A DNA stretch of 64,000 nucleotides from the NCBI RefSeq assembly GCF_005771435.1, contig NZ_VANI01000009.1, positions 186,001 through 250,000 of the forward strand, in the 5' to 3' direction. This DNA comes from Microbulbifer harenosus. Lineage in GTDB: Bacteria; Pseudomonadota; Gammaproteobacteria; Pseudomonadales; Cellvibrionaceae. The notes below the pieces were generated by a model. It saw only the letters and a list, made by a program, of their open reading frames with translations. It did not search any database and was not told where the DNA came from. The position numbers and the translations under genes were made by a program. Shown piece by piece: positions 56,085 to 64,000 of the stretch. Numbering within the stretch: position 1 is the stretch's first letter; each line of letters begins with the position of its first letter.

Positions 56085-57017
56085 ATGACTGAGCAATCCG
56101 CTTCCATAATGCAAGGCAATCGCCGGGCGACGGTTCTGGCGCTGGCAGCCGTGCTCTGCTGGTCCACTGTTGCTAGTGCCTTCAAGCTCTCGCTGCAATA
56201 TCTTTCTCCACTGCAGCTGGTGACCATTGCCTCAGTGGTCTCCACCCTGTTTATGTTCGCGGTGATCTGCTGGCAGCGCCGATTACCGGAGCTGCGCACC
56301 AGTTGGCGTGCCAATTACAAATGGTATCTCGCCCTCGGCTTTTGCAACCCGTTCCTCTACTACCTTGTCCTGTTCAATGCCTACGCGCTGTTGCCCGCAC
56401 AGCAGGCACAGCCGTTGAACTACACCTGGGGCGTGGTATTGGCCCTGTTGTCCGTTCCTCTATTAAAACAGAAGCTGCGCAGGCAAGATCTGCTGGCAGG
56501 GCTCGTGTGCTATATCGGCGTACTGGTGATTGCCACCAAAGGCGATCCTTTTTCCCTGCAGTTTGATCAGCCATTCGGTGTGGCACTGGCGCTGTTCAGT
56601 ACCGTGATCTGGTCCTGTTACTGGTTGCTGAATACCCGTATCGGCGGCAATGCTGCAGTGAATCTGTTGCTGACATTCTGTTGCGGCCTGCCGTGGCTGT
56701 TCGCTGCTGTTATGTGGCAGGGTGGCTGGCAATCGCCGCCAGTGGAAGGCTGGCTGGGGGCTCTGTATGTGGGCCTGTTTGAAATGGGTATCGCCTTCCT
56801 GCTGTGGCAGGGGGCGCTGCTCAGTTGCGACAATACCGCGCGCATCAGCAATTTCATTTATTTGTCACCACCGCTGTCGCTATTGCTGATCGCACTGCTG
56901 GTGGGAGAAAGCATACACGTGGCTACCATTGCGGGCCTCGGTCTGATTCTGCTGGGCGTGGCGATCCAGCAGGGTGCGCTGCGCCACTTGCTGTTCCGGT
57001 GGCAAGCATCCCGGTGA
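56085..57017 (+). CDS. EamA-family (DMT) transporter, 310 aa
   Basis: Ten hydrophobic helices in two repeats, with the EamA N-terminal signature LALAAVLCWSTVASAFKLSL (residues 17-36) and NYTWGVVLALLSVPLL near 106. Members export amino acids or other metabolites, but the substrate cannot be told from sequence. An alternative start is the ATG at codon 9. It lies between the putA regulator and an acyl-CoA dehydrogenase and is probably independent. Confidence 0.9.
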   Translation: MTEQSASIMQGNRRATVLALAAVLCWSTVASAFKLSLQYLSPLQLVTIASVVSTLFMFAVICWQRRLPELRTSWRANYKWYLALGFCNPFLYYLVLFNAYALLPAQQAQPLNYTWGVVLALLSVPLLKQKLRRQDLLAGLVCYIGVLVIATKGDPFSLQFDQPFGVALALFSTVIWSCYWLLNTRIGGNAAVNLLLTFCCGLPWLFAAVMWQGGWQSPPVEGWLGALYVGLFEMGIAFLLWQGALLSCDNTARISNFIYLSPPLSLLLIALLVGESIHVATIAGLGLILLGVAIQQGALRHLLFRWQASR

Positions 57018-57116
57018 GCGAAACTACGAAACCACCGTCATCGATACAACAATAAACAGCCTTTGCCACAGTGTTTACCACATGGTTTGGAAGGCGAGTA
57101 TGAGCGAGAAAACACC

Positions 57117-58274
57117 ATGAATTTTGCACTGACCGAAGAACAACAGATGATTCAGGAGGCCGCGCGCCAGTTTGCCGAAAGCGAATTGAAGCCGATCGCC
57201 GCGGAGCTGGACAAGACTGGCAACCGCCCACTGTTTCTGCAGAAACTCAAGGAGCTGGCGGAGCTCGGTTTCATGGGCATCAACATCGACCCCGAATACG
57301 GCGGCACCGGTGCCGGCACCATCGCCTTCAGCCTCGCTATCACCGAAATTGCCCGCGGCTGCGCTTCCACCGCCACCACTACCTCGGTCACCAACATGGT
57401 GGCGGAAGTGATCCAGGCGATGGGTACCGATGCACAGAAAGAGTATTTCCTGCCGAAAATCTGCAGCGGCGAATACGCTGCTGGCTCCTTCTGCCTGACC
57501 GAACCCAGTTCCGGTTCCGACGCCGCCGCCATGCGCACCCGTGCGGTCAAGGACGGCGGCGACTATGTGCTGAACGGCAGCAAGCTGTTTATCAGCAGCG
57601 CCGAGTTTGCCGGTGTGTTTGTGGTGTGGGCAGTAACCGATTCCTCGGCACCGAAAGGCAAGGGGATCTCCTGCTTCCTGGTCGAGGCTGGCACTCCCGG
57701 GCTGGTGATCGGCAAGGCGGAAGAAAAAATGGGGCAGAAAGCGTCTGTCACCAATGAGGTGGCGTTTGAGGATTGCCGCATCCCCGCGAGCAGCATGCTG
57801 GGCGAAGAGAACCGCGGCTTCCGCATCGCCGCCGGCGAACTGGCGGGCGGGCGCATCGGCATCGGTTCGTTAGCATTGGGCATTGGCCTTGAAGCTCTGG
57901 ACTGCGCGCGCATTTATCTGCAGGAGCGCGAGCAGTTCGGCAAGCCGCTGGCCCAATTTCAGGGGCTGCAGTGGCAACTCGCAGACAAATACACCGAGTT
58001 GGAGGCGGCGCGACTCTTGTTGTTGCAAGCGGCCTGGCAGAAAGATGCCGGTTTACACTTCGGCCCTGCGGCTTCCATGGCGAAGCTCTACGCATCGGAA
58101 AAAGCCAACGAGGCCTGCTATGTGGCGCTCCAGATGCACGGCGGTGTGGGCTATACCAGGGAGTTTCCACTGGAGCGGATGGCGCGGGATGTTCGCATCA
58201 CTACTATCTATGAGGGTACCAGCGAGATTCAGCGCCTGATTATCGCGCGGCATCTGCTGGAGGGGGTGCGCTGA
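57117..58274 (+). CDS. Acyl-CoA dehydrogenase, 385 aa
   Basis: FAD-dependent alpha,beta-dehydrogenation of acyl-CoA. FALTEEQQMIQEAARQFAE at the start, CLTEPSSGSDAAAMRT near 122 (FAD contact), GGRIGIGSLALGIG near 240, GGVGYTREFPLERMARD near 340 and the catalytic Glu in IYEGTSEIQRLI near 365 are standard. The ATG at 57117 is chosen; a six-codon upstream frame (57099) ends in a TGA that overlaps it. Chain-length preference is not evident, though short/branched-chain enzymes look similar. Confidence 0.94.
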   Translation: MNFALTEEQQMIQEAARQFAESELKPIAAELDKTGNRPLFLQKLKELAELGFMGINIDPEYGGTGAGTIAFSLAITEIARGCASTATTTSVTNMVAEVIQAMGTDAQKEYFLPKICSGEYAAGSFCLTEPSSGSDAAAMRTRAVKDGGDYVLNGSKLFISSAEFAGVFVVWAVTDSSAPKGKGISCFLVEAGTPGLVIGKAEEKMGQKASVTNEVAFEDCRIPASSMLGEENRGFRIAAGELAGGRIGIGSLALGIGLEALDCARIYLQEREQFGKPLAQFQGLQWQLADKYTELEAARLLLLQAAWQKDAGLHFGPAASMAKLYASEKANEACYVALQMHGGVGYTREFPLERMARDVRITTIYEGTSEIQRLIIARHLLEGVR

Positions 58275-58455
58275 AAGATTAATGTGTGCGACGGGCAGGA
58301 AATGCTGACCGTCGCATTAATTGGCGCGAACTTCTACGGCCGAACTAATAAAGTAGATTTTCGAGAGCACGTGGTATTTATTGTCAGGTCAAATCGTGTA
58401 ATTTGGTCCTTCACAAGGATTCGTTACCGGGACAATCAATAACGAGGGGAATACC

Positions 58456-58926
58456 ATGTCGATCACGCTCAATGTCAATGGTGCCGAACATCAGGTCGAC
58501 ACCACACCGGATACACCGCTGTTGTGGGTGATCCGCGACTACCTGGAAATGACGGGTACCAAGTTCGGCTGTGGTATGGCCATGTGCGGCGCCTGTACAG
58601 TGCATATGGACGGCCAGCCGATCCGCTCCTGTTCCACGCCGGTACAGCTGGCGGCGGGCAAAAAAATCACCACCATCGAAGGCGTTTCCTCATCCGCGGC
58701 TTCTCCCGTGAGCAGGGCTGTGCAACAGGCCTGGGATGACGGGCAGGTAGTCCAGTGCGGCTATTGTCAGTCGGGGCAGATCATGTCCGCCATTGCGCTG
58801 CTGGAAAAGAATCCGAAACCTACCGATGCGGATATTGATTCCGCGATGTCCGGTAATATCTGCCGCTGCAATACCTACCAGCGAATTCGCGGTGCCATCA
58901 AAGAAGCGTCGAAACAACTGGTCTGA
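58456..58926 (+). CDS. iorA: [2Fe-2S] subunit of an isoquinoline-1-oxidoreductase-type molybdenum hydroxylase, 156 aa
   Basis: The two [2Fe-2S] cysteine sets of xanthine-oxidase-family small subunits are present: the plant-ferredoxin type [15 protein letters not shown] (about residues 39-53, with Cys near 62) and the second [10 protein letters not shown] (about 100) with CRCNTYQRI (about 138). Passes electrons from the molybdenum subunit encoded 13 bases downstream. AGGGGA ribosome site. The 181-base gap before it contains an 8-bp hairpin (58287-58316) behind the acyl-CoA dehydrogenase gene. Confidence 0.92.
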   Translation: MSITLNVNGAEHQVDTTPDTPLLWVIRDYLEMTGTKFGCGMAMCGACTVHMDGQPIRSCSTPVQLAAGKKITTIEGVSSSAASPVSRAVQQAWDDGQVVQCGYCQSGQIMSAIALLEKNPKPTDADIDSAMSGNICRCNTYQRIRGAIKEASKQLV

Positions 58927-58939
58927 AAGGGAGGGGATC

Positions 58940-61168
58940 ATGCGCTGGATTAATAACGAAACCCGTGCAGAACTGGCAAGGAGCTTTCAGGAAATTGACG
59001 GCTTAGCAAGTCCGCAGGAGAGTCGCAGACATTTTCTCAAGGTCATCGGCGGCATTGGCGCCGGCCTGACTCTGGCTGTCAGCAGCCCGGGAACGCTGGC
59101 GAAAATGCTTCCTACAGGAGTGACTGCTGCAGAAGGCGAGGCTTTCGCTCCCAACGCCTTTGTGCGTATCGGGACCGATAACCGTGTGGCGGTGGTCATC
59201 AAACATGTGGAAATGGGGCAGGGCACTTACACCGGCCTTGCCACGCTGGTGGCCGAAGAACTGGACGCTGACTGGGAGCAGATCGATGCCGTTGGCGCCC
59301 CCGCCGATGGCAAACGCTACAACAATCTGTACTGGGGCCCAATGCAGGGTACCGGCGGCAGCTCCGCCATCGCCAACTCGTATCAGCAGATGCGCATTGC
59401 CGGTGCCACAGCCAAAGCCATGCTGGTGGCGGCCGCGGCGCAACGCTGGAATCTACCGACAGCGGAGATCAGTGTTAACAAGGGCGTGTTGAGTCATGCG
59501 GGCAGCGGCAGAAAGGCGACTTTCGGTGAGCTCGCAGAACTCGCAGCCACCTTGCCAGTGCCGGATGAAAAATCAATCCGCCTCAAGGAGCCTGAGGAAT
59601 TTACCTATATCGGTACGTCGATGCCGCGCAAGGATGTGGGCAAGACCGACGGCACCGCGATCTATACCCAGGATGTGTGGCTGGAGGGCATGCTCACCGC
59701 AGTGGTTGCCCACCCGCCGCGCTTTGGGACAAAAGTGAAAAGCTTCGATGCAAAGGAAGCCAAGGCTTCCAACCGCGTGGTGGACGTGATCCAAATTCCC
59801 ACCGGTATTGCCGTGGTTGCGAAGGACTACTGGAGTGCAAAAGTCGCGCGCGACAAGCTCAACATTGAATGGGATGAATCCCGGGCGATGGACAAAAGCA
59901 CCGACCAGATAATGGCGGAATACCGTGAGATCTCGAAAAAACGCGGTGGTGTGGCGCACGATCACGGTAGCGTAGGCGATGCGTTGGACAGTGCCAAAAC
60001 CGTCATTGAGGCCACTTACGAATTTCCCTATCTCGCGCACGCGGCCATGGAGCCGATGAACTGTGTGGCACTGGTCAACAAGGACAGCTGCGAAATCTGG
60101 AACGGCGAGCAGTTCCAGTCGATAGACCAGATGAACATCGGTAAGTTGCTGGGGCTGCCGGTGGAAAAGGTAAAACTGAATATGCTGTTTGCCGGCGGCA
60201 GCTTCGGCCGTCGCGCCAATCCGGTGTCTGATTATCTTGTAGAGGCGGTGCACATCGCCAAAGCAAAAATGGGTACCCCGATCAAACTGGTGTGGTCCCG
60301 CGAAGACGATATGCAGGCGGGTTATTTTCGCCCGGCATACGTACACCGGGTGCGTGGCGGTCTGGATGCGGAGGGCAATATTGTCGGCTGGGAACAGCAC
60401 ATTGTGGGGCAGTCCATTCTAACGGGTACGCCGTTTGGGCAGGGGATCAAGAATGGCGTCGATCATTCATCGGTCGAGGGCGCGAGCACACTTCCTTACG
60501 CCATTCCCAACCTGCGTGTCGAAGTTACCTCCACCGAAGAGCAGGTCCCGGTACTCTGGTGGCGCTCCGTGGGCCACACCCACACGGCCTATTCCACGGA
60601 AACCTTTATCGACGAACTGGCCGTGAAAGCAGGGCAGGACCCGGTGGACCTGCGTATGAAGTTATTGGCTGACCACCCGCGCTGGCAGGGTGTGCTGAAA
60701 CTGGCTGCGGATAAAGCCGGTTGGGGTAAGGCGCTGCCGAAAGGTTGGGGTCGTGGTGTCGCCGTGCATGAGTCGTTTAATTCCTATGTGGCCCAGGTGG
60801 CGGAAGTATCCGTGGCGGATGACGGTAAGTTCAAAGTCGAGCGGGTGGTGTGCGCGGTGGACTGCGGTGTGCCGATCAACCCGGATGTGATCCGCGCGCA
60901 GATGGAGGGTGGCATCGGCTTTGGTTTGGCCCCTGCGCTGGTGAGTGCGATTACCCTCAAGGATGGCAAGGTCGTCGAGTCCAACTTCCACAATTATCAG
61001 GTATTGCGCATTAACCAGATGCCCGAGGTGGAGGTGCATATCGTGCCCTCCGCGGCGCCGCCTACCGGCGTCGGTGAGCCGGGAGTACCGCCGATTGCAC
61101 CGGCAGTAGCCAATGCGTTGGCGGCTGTCACCGGCAAGCGCTACTACTCATTGCCGATCAAGGTCTGA
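58940..61168 (+). CDS. iorB: Molybdopterin subunit, isoquinoline-1-oxidoreductase beta type, 742 aa
   Basis: Large subunit of an aldehyde-oxidase/xanthine-dehydrogenase-family hydroxylase. A twin-arginine motif SRRHFLK (residues 28-34) ahead of a hydrophobic stretch predicts Tat export of the folded cofactor protein. [18 protein letters not shown] and [12 protein letters not shown], then [16 protein letters not shown] and the C-terminal GVGEPGVPP (containing the catalytic Glu) are the molybdenum-site motifs. Single-chain c-type cytochrome partners are not adjacent. Substrate (N-heterocycle or aldehyde) cannot be assigned. Confidence 0.92.
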   Translation: MRWINNETRAELARSFQEIDGLASPQESRRHFLKVIGGIGAGLTLAVSSPGTLAKMLPTGVTAAEGEAFAPNAFVRIGTDNRVAVVIKHVEMGQGTYTGLATLVAEELDADWEQIDAVGAPADGKRYNNLYWGPMQGTGGSSAIANSYQQMRIAGATAKAMLVAAAAQRWNLPTAEISVNKGVLSHAGSGRKATFGELAELAATLPVPDEKSIRLKEPEEFTYIGTSMPRKDVGKTDGTAIYTQDVWLEGMLTAVVAHPPRFGTKVKSFDAKEAKASNRVVDVIQIPTGIAVVAKDYWSAKVARDKLNIEWDESRAMDKSTDQIMAEYREISKKRGGVAHDHGSVGDALDSAKTVIEATYEFPYLAHAAMEPMNCVALVNKDSCEIWNGEQFQSIDQMNIGKLLGLPVEKVKLNMLFAGGSFGRRANPVSDYLVEAVHIAKAKMGTPIKLVWSREDDMQAGYFRPAYVHRVRGGLDAEGNIVGWEQHIVGQSILTGTPFGQGIKNGVDHSSVEGASTLPYAIPNLRVEVTSTEEQVPVLWWRSVGHTHTAYSTETFIDELAVKAGQDPVDLRMKLLADHPRWQGVLKLAADKAGWGKALPKGWGRGVAVHESFNSYVAQVAEVSVADDGKFKVERVVCAVDCGVPINPDVIRAQMEGGIGFGLAPALVSAITLKDGKVVESNFHNYQVLRINQMPEVEVHIVPSAAPPTGVGEPGVPPIAPAVANALAAVTGKRYYSLPIKV

Positions 61169-61175
61169 CTTATCC

Positions 61176-62234
61176 ATGTCGAACCATCTGCTTGCGCTCT
61201 TGAAGTCCTGGTACCCATTGCGCGATTTCTGCGGCTGGGTACTGGGCACCGTGTACAAAACCGAGGGCCCATGCTACCGCAAGGCGGGCGCGATGATGCT
61301 GTTTAGTGCCGATGGACACCAGCTCGGGATGCTGAGTGGCGGTTGCCTGGAGTCGGATATTCACCAACAGGCCCGCCGCGTGATGCAAAGTGGTCGCGCG
61401 GTAACTCTGACCTATGATGGCAGCGACGAAGATGATCTGTCGTTCCAGTTGGGCATTGGCTGCGGTGGTACCGTACACATTCTGCTGCAGCCGGTGCATC
61501 GTGAAAATGGCTACCTGGAATTGGATCGGGTTTACACTGCGCTGCAGGAGTTCCGCTCCGGTTACTACTATCAGTGTGTCCCCGAGAAAAACGGCGCGGC
61601 ACAATCGCGCTTTATGGACAATGATGCCGTCAGTATCGAATCGTTCCAGGTTAAGGCACAGCTGGTGCAAGAGGACGAGAGTCACTGGCTGTGTACCGGC
61701 ATCACGCCGCCGCCCCATCTGTTGATCGTCGGTGGTGGCATTGACGCGCGACCTCTGGCCGCTATCGGACATCAGCTGGGTTGGCGCATCAGTGTGTGGG
61801 ATCCGCGACCGGCTAATGCGCGGAGAGAATACTTCCCCGACGCGGATGAACTGTTGAGCGTTCCGGCGGAGCATTTGCCGGAATTTGTGCGCAGTTGCAA
61901 GGTCAACGCCGCCGTGTTGATGAGCCATAATATCGCGCTGGATGCCCGCGCGTTATTGATGTTACACGGCGAGTCACTCCGTTATCTCGCGCTGCTTGGG
62001 CCGCGCAAACGCCGCGAACAGGTAATTGCGGAGGCGGGAATAAATCCGGATAAGCATTCTCCAGTGATCGCTGGCCCAGCCGGGTTGCAAATCGGTGCCG
62101 ATCTGCCGGAAACCATTGCCCTGTCGATTCTGGCGGAGTGTCAGGCCGCGCTAAACCAGGGCAGTGGCCGCTCAATGAGTGGCGTACTTGCATCTGATAC
62201 GCCACCGCGCTCCATGCAAACCGTCTTCAGTTGA
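61176..62234 (+). CDS. XdhC-family molybdenum cofactor insertion chaperone, 352 aa
   Basis: XdhC proteins bind molybdenum cofactor, promote its sulfuration and insert it into xanthine-oxidase-type enzymes. N-terminal XdhC/CoxI domain (WVLGTVYKTEGPCYRKAGAM, MLSGGCLESDIH, IGCGGTVHIL) and a C-terminal Rossmann domain (LLIVGGGIDARPLAAIG near 183, VLMSHN near 248, LLGPRKRR near 275). ATG 7 bases after iorB, so same operon. Confidence 0.93.
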   Translation: MSNHLLALLKSWYPLRDFCGWVLGTVYKTEGPCYRKAGAMMLFSADGHQLGMLSGGCLESDIHQQARRVMQSGRAVTLTYDGSDEDDLSFQLGIGCGGTVHILLQPVHRENGYLELDRVYTALQEFRSGYYYQCVPEKNGAAQSRFMDNDAVSIESFQVKAQLVQEDESHWLCTGITPPPHLLIVGGGIDARPLAAIGHQLGWRISVWDPRPANARREYFPDADELLSVPAEHLPEFVRSCKVNAAVLMSHNIALDARALLMLHGESLRYLALLGPRKRREQVIAEAGINPDKHSPVIAGPAGLQIGADLPETIALSILAECQAALNQGSGRSMSGVLASDTPPRSMQTVFS

Positions 62235-62565
62235 TCGCGTACTGGGCTTGCGGCCCTGTGTCAGCTGCTTCCATATCGAGAAAGAACGACATATAGCGAT
62301 GCATGGCGTGAACGGCGGCCAGATCACCTTCCATCGCGATCATCAGCGGTGGGTGAAAGGCAATCAGGTGGGCCATGGCGAGGTGAAAGTCCTCGCAGGG
62401 TTCGCTGAGCGCATCCGCGATCACGGATGCAATTCGCTTTGCCGCCATTGACGTGGAGCCATTATCGGTCAGTGCCTTGGTCAGCGATGTGCAGAACCTC
62501 TCCCGATGAGGTGCGTGCGGCGCAAAGAGTTCGATAGCGTGATAGATCTGTTGTCCTACTGACAT
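62227..62565 (-). CDS. Hypothetical protein, 112 aa
   Basis: Minus-strand frame with a GGGGGAA ribosome site before the ATG (63 bases upstream of its region there is no other gene). The product is helical and cytoplasmic, with several His residues (IYHAIELFAPHAPHRERF, then EDFHLAMAHLIAFHPP). Its 3' end overlaps the XdhC stop by 8 bases. No family recognised. It interrupts the otherwise plus-strand molybdenum gene set. Confidence 0.5.
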   Translation of the reverse strand: MSVGQQIYHAIELFAPHAPHRERFCTSLTKALTDNGSTSMAAKRIASVIADALSEPCEDFHLAMAHLIAFHPPLMIAMEGDLAAVHAMHRYMSFFLDMEAADTGPQAQYAIN

Positions 62566-62644
62566 GGTGTTCCCCCCAATGAAAATGAGCGGCGCATCCT
62601 AGCGGTTGAGACCTCACCAACCTATATGTGATGGGGGCTTTGCC

Positions 62645-62767
62645 ATGAATCCGGTGACATTATTTGTAACCGAGCAGTCACTAGATCTAAAACGCGCCGG
62701 AAATTTCACTTGGCTGGAACCGGTACTGCCAGCACCGAAACCAGAACCTAAATATCAGTTCTCATGA
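62645..62767 (+). CDS. Candidate 40-aa small protein coupled to the MocA gene
   Basis: ATG at 62645 to TGA at 62765-62767, whose bases overlap the next ATG at 62764 (ATGA). The product has a proline/lysine-rich end (PVLPAPKPEPKYQ). Length is small and no clear ribosome site is seen, but the precise 4-base overlap is typical of coupled genes in this window. It may alternatively be a leader frame. Confidence 0.3.
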   Translation: MNPVTLFVTEQSLDLKRAGNFTWLEPVLPAPKPEPKYQFS

Positions 62768-63408
62768 TGGATATGCCGATGACGTCGGAAGCGATCAAAT
62801 CCCGATCTATTGCCGCCATGATCATGGCGGCCGGAGAGGGACGGAGATTCGGTGGTTGCAAGCCGCTGGCGACCGTTCATGGAACCTCTCTGGTGCAGAG
62901 AATGGTCAAGCAGGTGCGGCATTTGGTGTCGCATACCTGTGTGGTTACCGGTGCCTGGCACACCTCGATCGTTCAGGCGCAGAGGGATGGAGACTTGACC
63001 GACGTAACACTGATTTACAACCCGGCCTGGAAAAATGGCTTGGGACACTCGATTGCCGCAGGCGTATCGCAGTTGGAGCGCGATTTTGATGGGATTTTAA
63101 TTTTGTTGGCTGACCAGGTTGCGATTACCGCCAATGATATTGAAGCCCTGATTGATCAGTTTGAATGGAATAACATCGCTTGCGGTTACTATGCCGGCCG
63201 CCGCGGCGTACCGGCAATTTTCGCAAAAAACAGTTTCCAGCAGCTGAAATCCCTCACGAATGACCGAGGTGCCAAGCGGCTCCTTTACAGTTCGGATGTC
63301 CCTGTCTCCGAATACAATATGCCGGAAGCGTCGGTCGATATTGATACGCAAAAAGATCTCGAGGACTGGGTGCGGATAGCGCCAGCAGCTTTGTATAAAT
63401 CTGTGTGA
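62764..63408 (+). CDS. MocA-like molybdenum cofactor nucleotidyltransferase, 214 aa
   Basis: MobA/GlmU-like NTP transferase fold: nucleotide-binding MIMAAGEGRRFGGCKPLA (about residues 19-36), then ADQVAITANDIEALI (about 115, the metal-binding Asp) and GVPAIFAK (about 148). MocA adds CMP to molybdopterin to form the MCD cofactor used by xanthine-oxidase-family enzymes, which fits iorA, iorB and XdhC upstream. ATG codons at 1, 2 and 4 are all possible starts. Confidence 0.9.
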   Translation: MMDMPMTSEAIKSRSIAAMIMAAGEGRRFGGCKPLATVHGTSLVQRMVKQVRHLVSHTCVVTGAWHTSIVQAQRDGDLTDVTLIYNPAWKNGLGHSIAAGVSQLERDFDGILILLADQVAITANDIEALIDQFEWNNIACGYYAGRRGVPAIFAKNSFQQLKSLTNDRGAKRLLYSSDVPVSEYNMPEASVDIDTQKDLEDWVRIAPAALYKSV

Positions 63409-63709
63409 AAATAGCGCCTATCTCAAAATGAGAGCAGTTTAATCTCCCATTGAAATTTCCGGGTATTCGATCGCACAGATGTAATAGGTTGCTCAGCGCC
63501 AACGATGTCAGCGACTTCTTGAAGCGGAAGCTCTCCGGATTGCAAAATTCCGCTTTTCTTCTTGGTCTGCTTGTAGTGGTGCCGTTCGGGGCCCCGGCTT
63601 TAAATACCGCTGATTGACGGATCAGGGCGAAAATTTAGCGGTTTTGTCGCTAATTTTCGAGTCGCAGAACATGTAAATTCATTTTTTAAATCACAGTTGG
63701 AGACTTCCT
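63409..63709. other. Intergenic region after the MocA gene
   Basis: 301 bases with no gene. AAGCGGAA (63522-63529) pairs with TTCCGCTT (63548-63555) and is followed by TTCTTCTT, a weak terminator candidate. TTAGCG/CGCTAA (63635-63640 and 63648-63653) then TTTT is a second small hairpin ahead of the last gene. No consensus promoter could be fixed. Confidence 0.4.
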
Positions 63710-64000
63710 GTGCGTCGTTCGATTATTAAACTGACTTTGTCGCTGTCGATCTTTCTGTCCGGTACTGCTTTGGCTGGGACATTCACTTTGGATAGCAAAG
63801 ACATCTCCAATGGTGAATTCATGCCGAAACAGCATGAATTTCAGGGCTTCGGATGTAGTGGTGGCAATAAATCTCCGCAACTTTCCTGGAGTGGAGCGCC
63901 GGAAGGTACCGGAGCCTATGCGTTGATGGTATACGATCCGGATGCGCCCACTGGAAGCGGATGGTGGCACTGGCAACTCGTCAACATTCCTGCTTCGGTA
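63710..64000 (+). CDS. YbhB/YbcL (PEBP, Raf-kinase-inhibitor-like) secreted protein, partial
   Basis: GTG start after TTGGAGA; 97 codons are in the window and the 3' end lies outside. A signal peptide (LTLSLSIFLSGTALAG) is followed by the PEBP fold landmarks FGCSGGNKSPQLSWSGAPEG and YDPDAPTGSGWWHW, which carry the anion-binding site. Bacterial YbhB-type proteins are of unknown function. Confidence 0.9.
   Translation, partial: MRRSIIKLTLSLSIFLSGTALAGTFTLDSKDISNGEFMPKQHEFQGFGCSGGNKSPQLSWSGAPEGTGAYALMVYDPDAPTGSGWWHWQLVNIPASV

Noticed and set aside
1-64000. CRISPR array, prophage, complete insertion sequence, rRNA or replication origin
   Set aside because: No regularly spaced repeats, no transposase or integrase or phage structural genes, and no rRNA or DnaA-box cluster were found on reading through.

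Overview
The window reads as a contiguous piece of chromosome from a free-living, probably marine gammaproteobacterium. Gene content (Rof, DbpA, TruC, YchJ, YebG, a yjfIJKLMC-type operon, PutA without a DNA-binding domain, a fused indolepyruvate ferredoxin oxidoreductase, class II DAHP synthase) and the GC-rich, tightly packed layout would fit the Cellvibrionales (Microbulbifer-like), but that placement is an inference from gene content only. No prophage, CRISPR array, rRNA or complete insertion sequence is visible; one tRNA-Arg(ACG) is present.

Layout. 1-1.3 kb: the 3' end of a large SF1 helicase with a C-terminal PD-(D/E)xK nuclease, a defence-type architecture. 1.4-5.8 kb: an outer-membrane barrel protein, RNA ligase RtcB with an unusual structured leader, a small basic protein, Rof, and a pseudogene made of the start of archease joined to the end of a second RtcB, followed by a CapA-like enzyme. 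5.9-9.3 kb: DbpA; an ArsR repressor with two palindromic operators and its SRPBCC and DoxX-like neighbours; SoxR with a perfect SoxR box. 9.4-13.9 kb: an RND efflux adaptor and pump, a multi-hairpin element, a terminator and tRNA-Arg. 14.0-19.7 kb: the yjf-type envelope-stress operon (DUF2170, PspA, a K+ channel, DUF2491, DUF350, DUF1190 and a glutathionylspermidine-synthase-like ATP-grasp enzyme), divergent from a DUF6471 protein.

19.7-31 kb: TruC and YchJ, a pair of amidohydrolases of which the second has lost its HxH metal motif, MAPEG, SOS-controlled YebG, an ECF sigma factor module with a DUF6249 membrane protein, an LEA-type lipoprotein, a prolyl-4-hydroxylase-like oxygenase, an MscS channel, and maleylacetoacetate isomerase. 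31-35 kb: a strong promoter with a long structured leader, a MarR regulator, an aromatic aminotransferase and class II DAHP synthase, which together suggest aromatic amino-acid metabolism, then a GST. 35.6-42.6 kb: an M3 oligopeptidase lipoprotein, DUF2905, an Lrp regulator and indolepyruvate ferredoxin oxidoreductase, ending at an 87-bp MITE-like inverted repeat.

42.8-49.5 kb: an RpoE-ChrR type sigma/anti-sigma pair transcribed divergently from a lipid-modification operon (SnoaL-like, SDR, flavin amine oxidase, DUF1365, cyclopropane-fatty-acid synthase). Both directions carry a matching ECF promoter, so the module looks like a self-contained photo-oxidative stress circuit. 49.6-64 kb: a glycine-zipper lipoprotein, a purple-acid-type phosphatase with a possible Pho box, PutA and its divergent Lrp regulator, an EamA exporter, an acyl-CoA dehydrogenase, and a molybdenum hydroxylase (IorA and IorB) with its maturation factors XdhC and MocA. 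The window ends inside a YbhB-type secreted protein.
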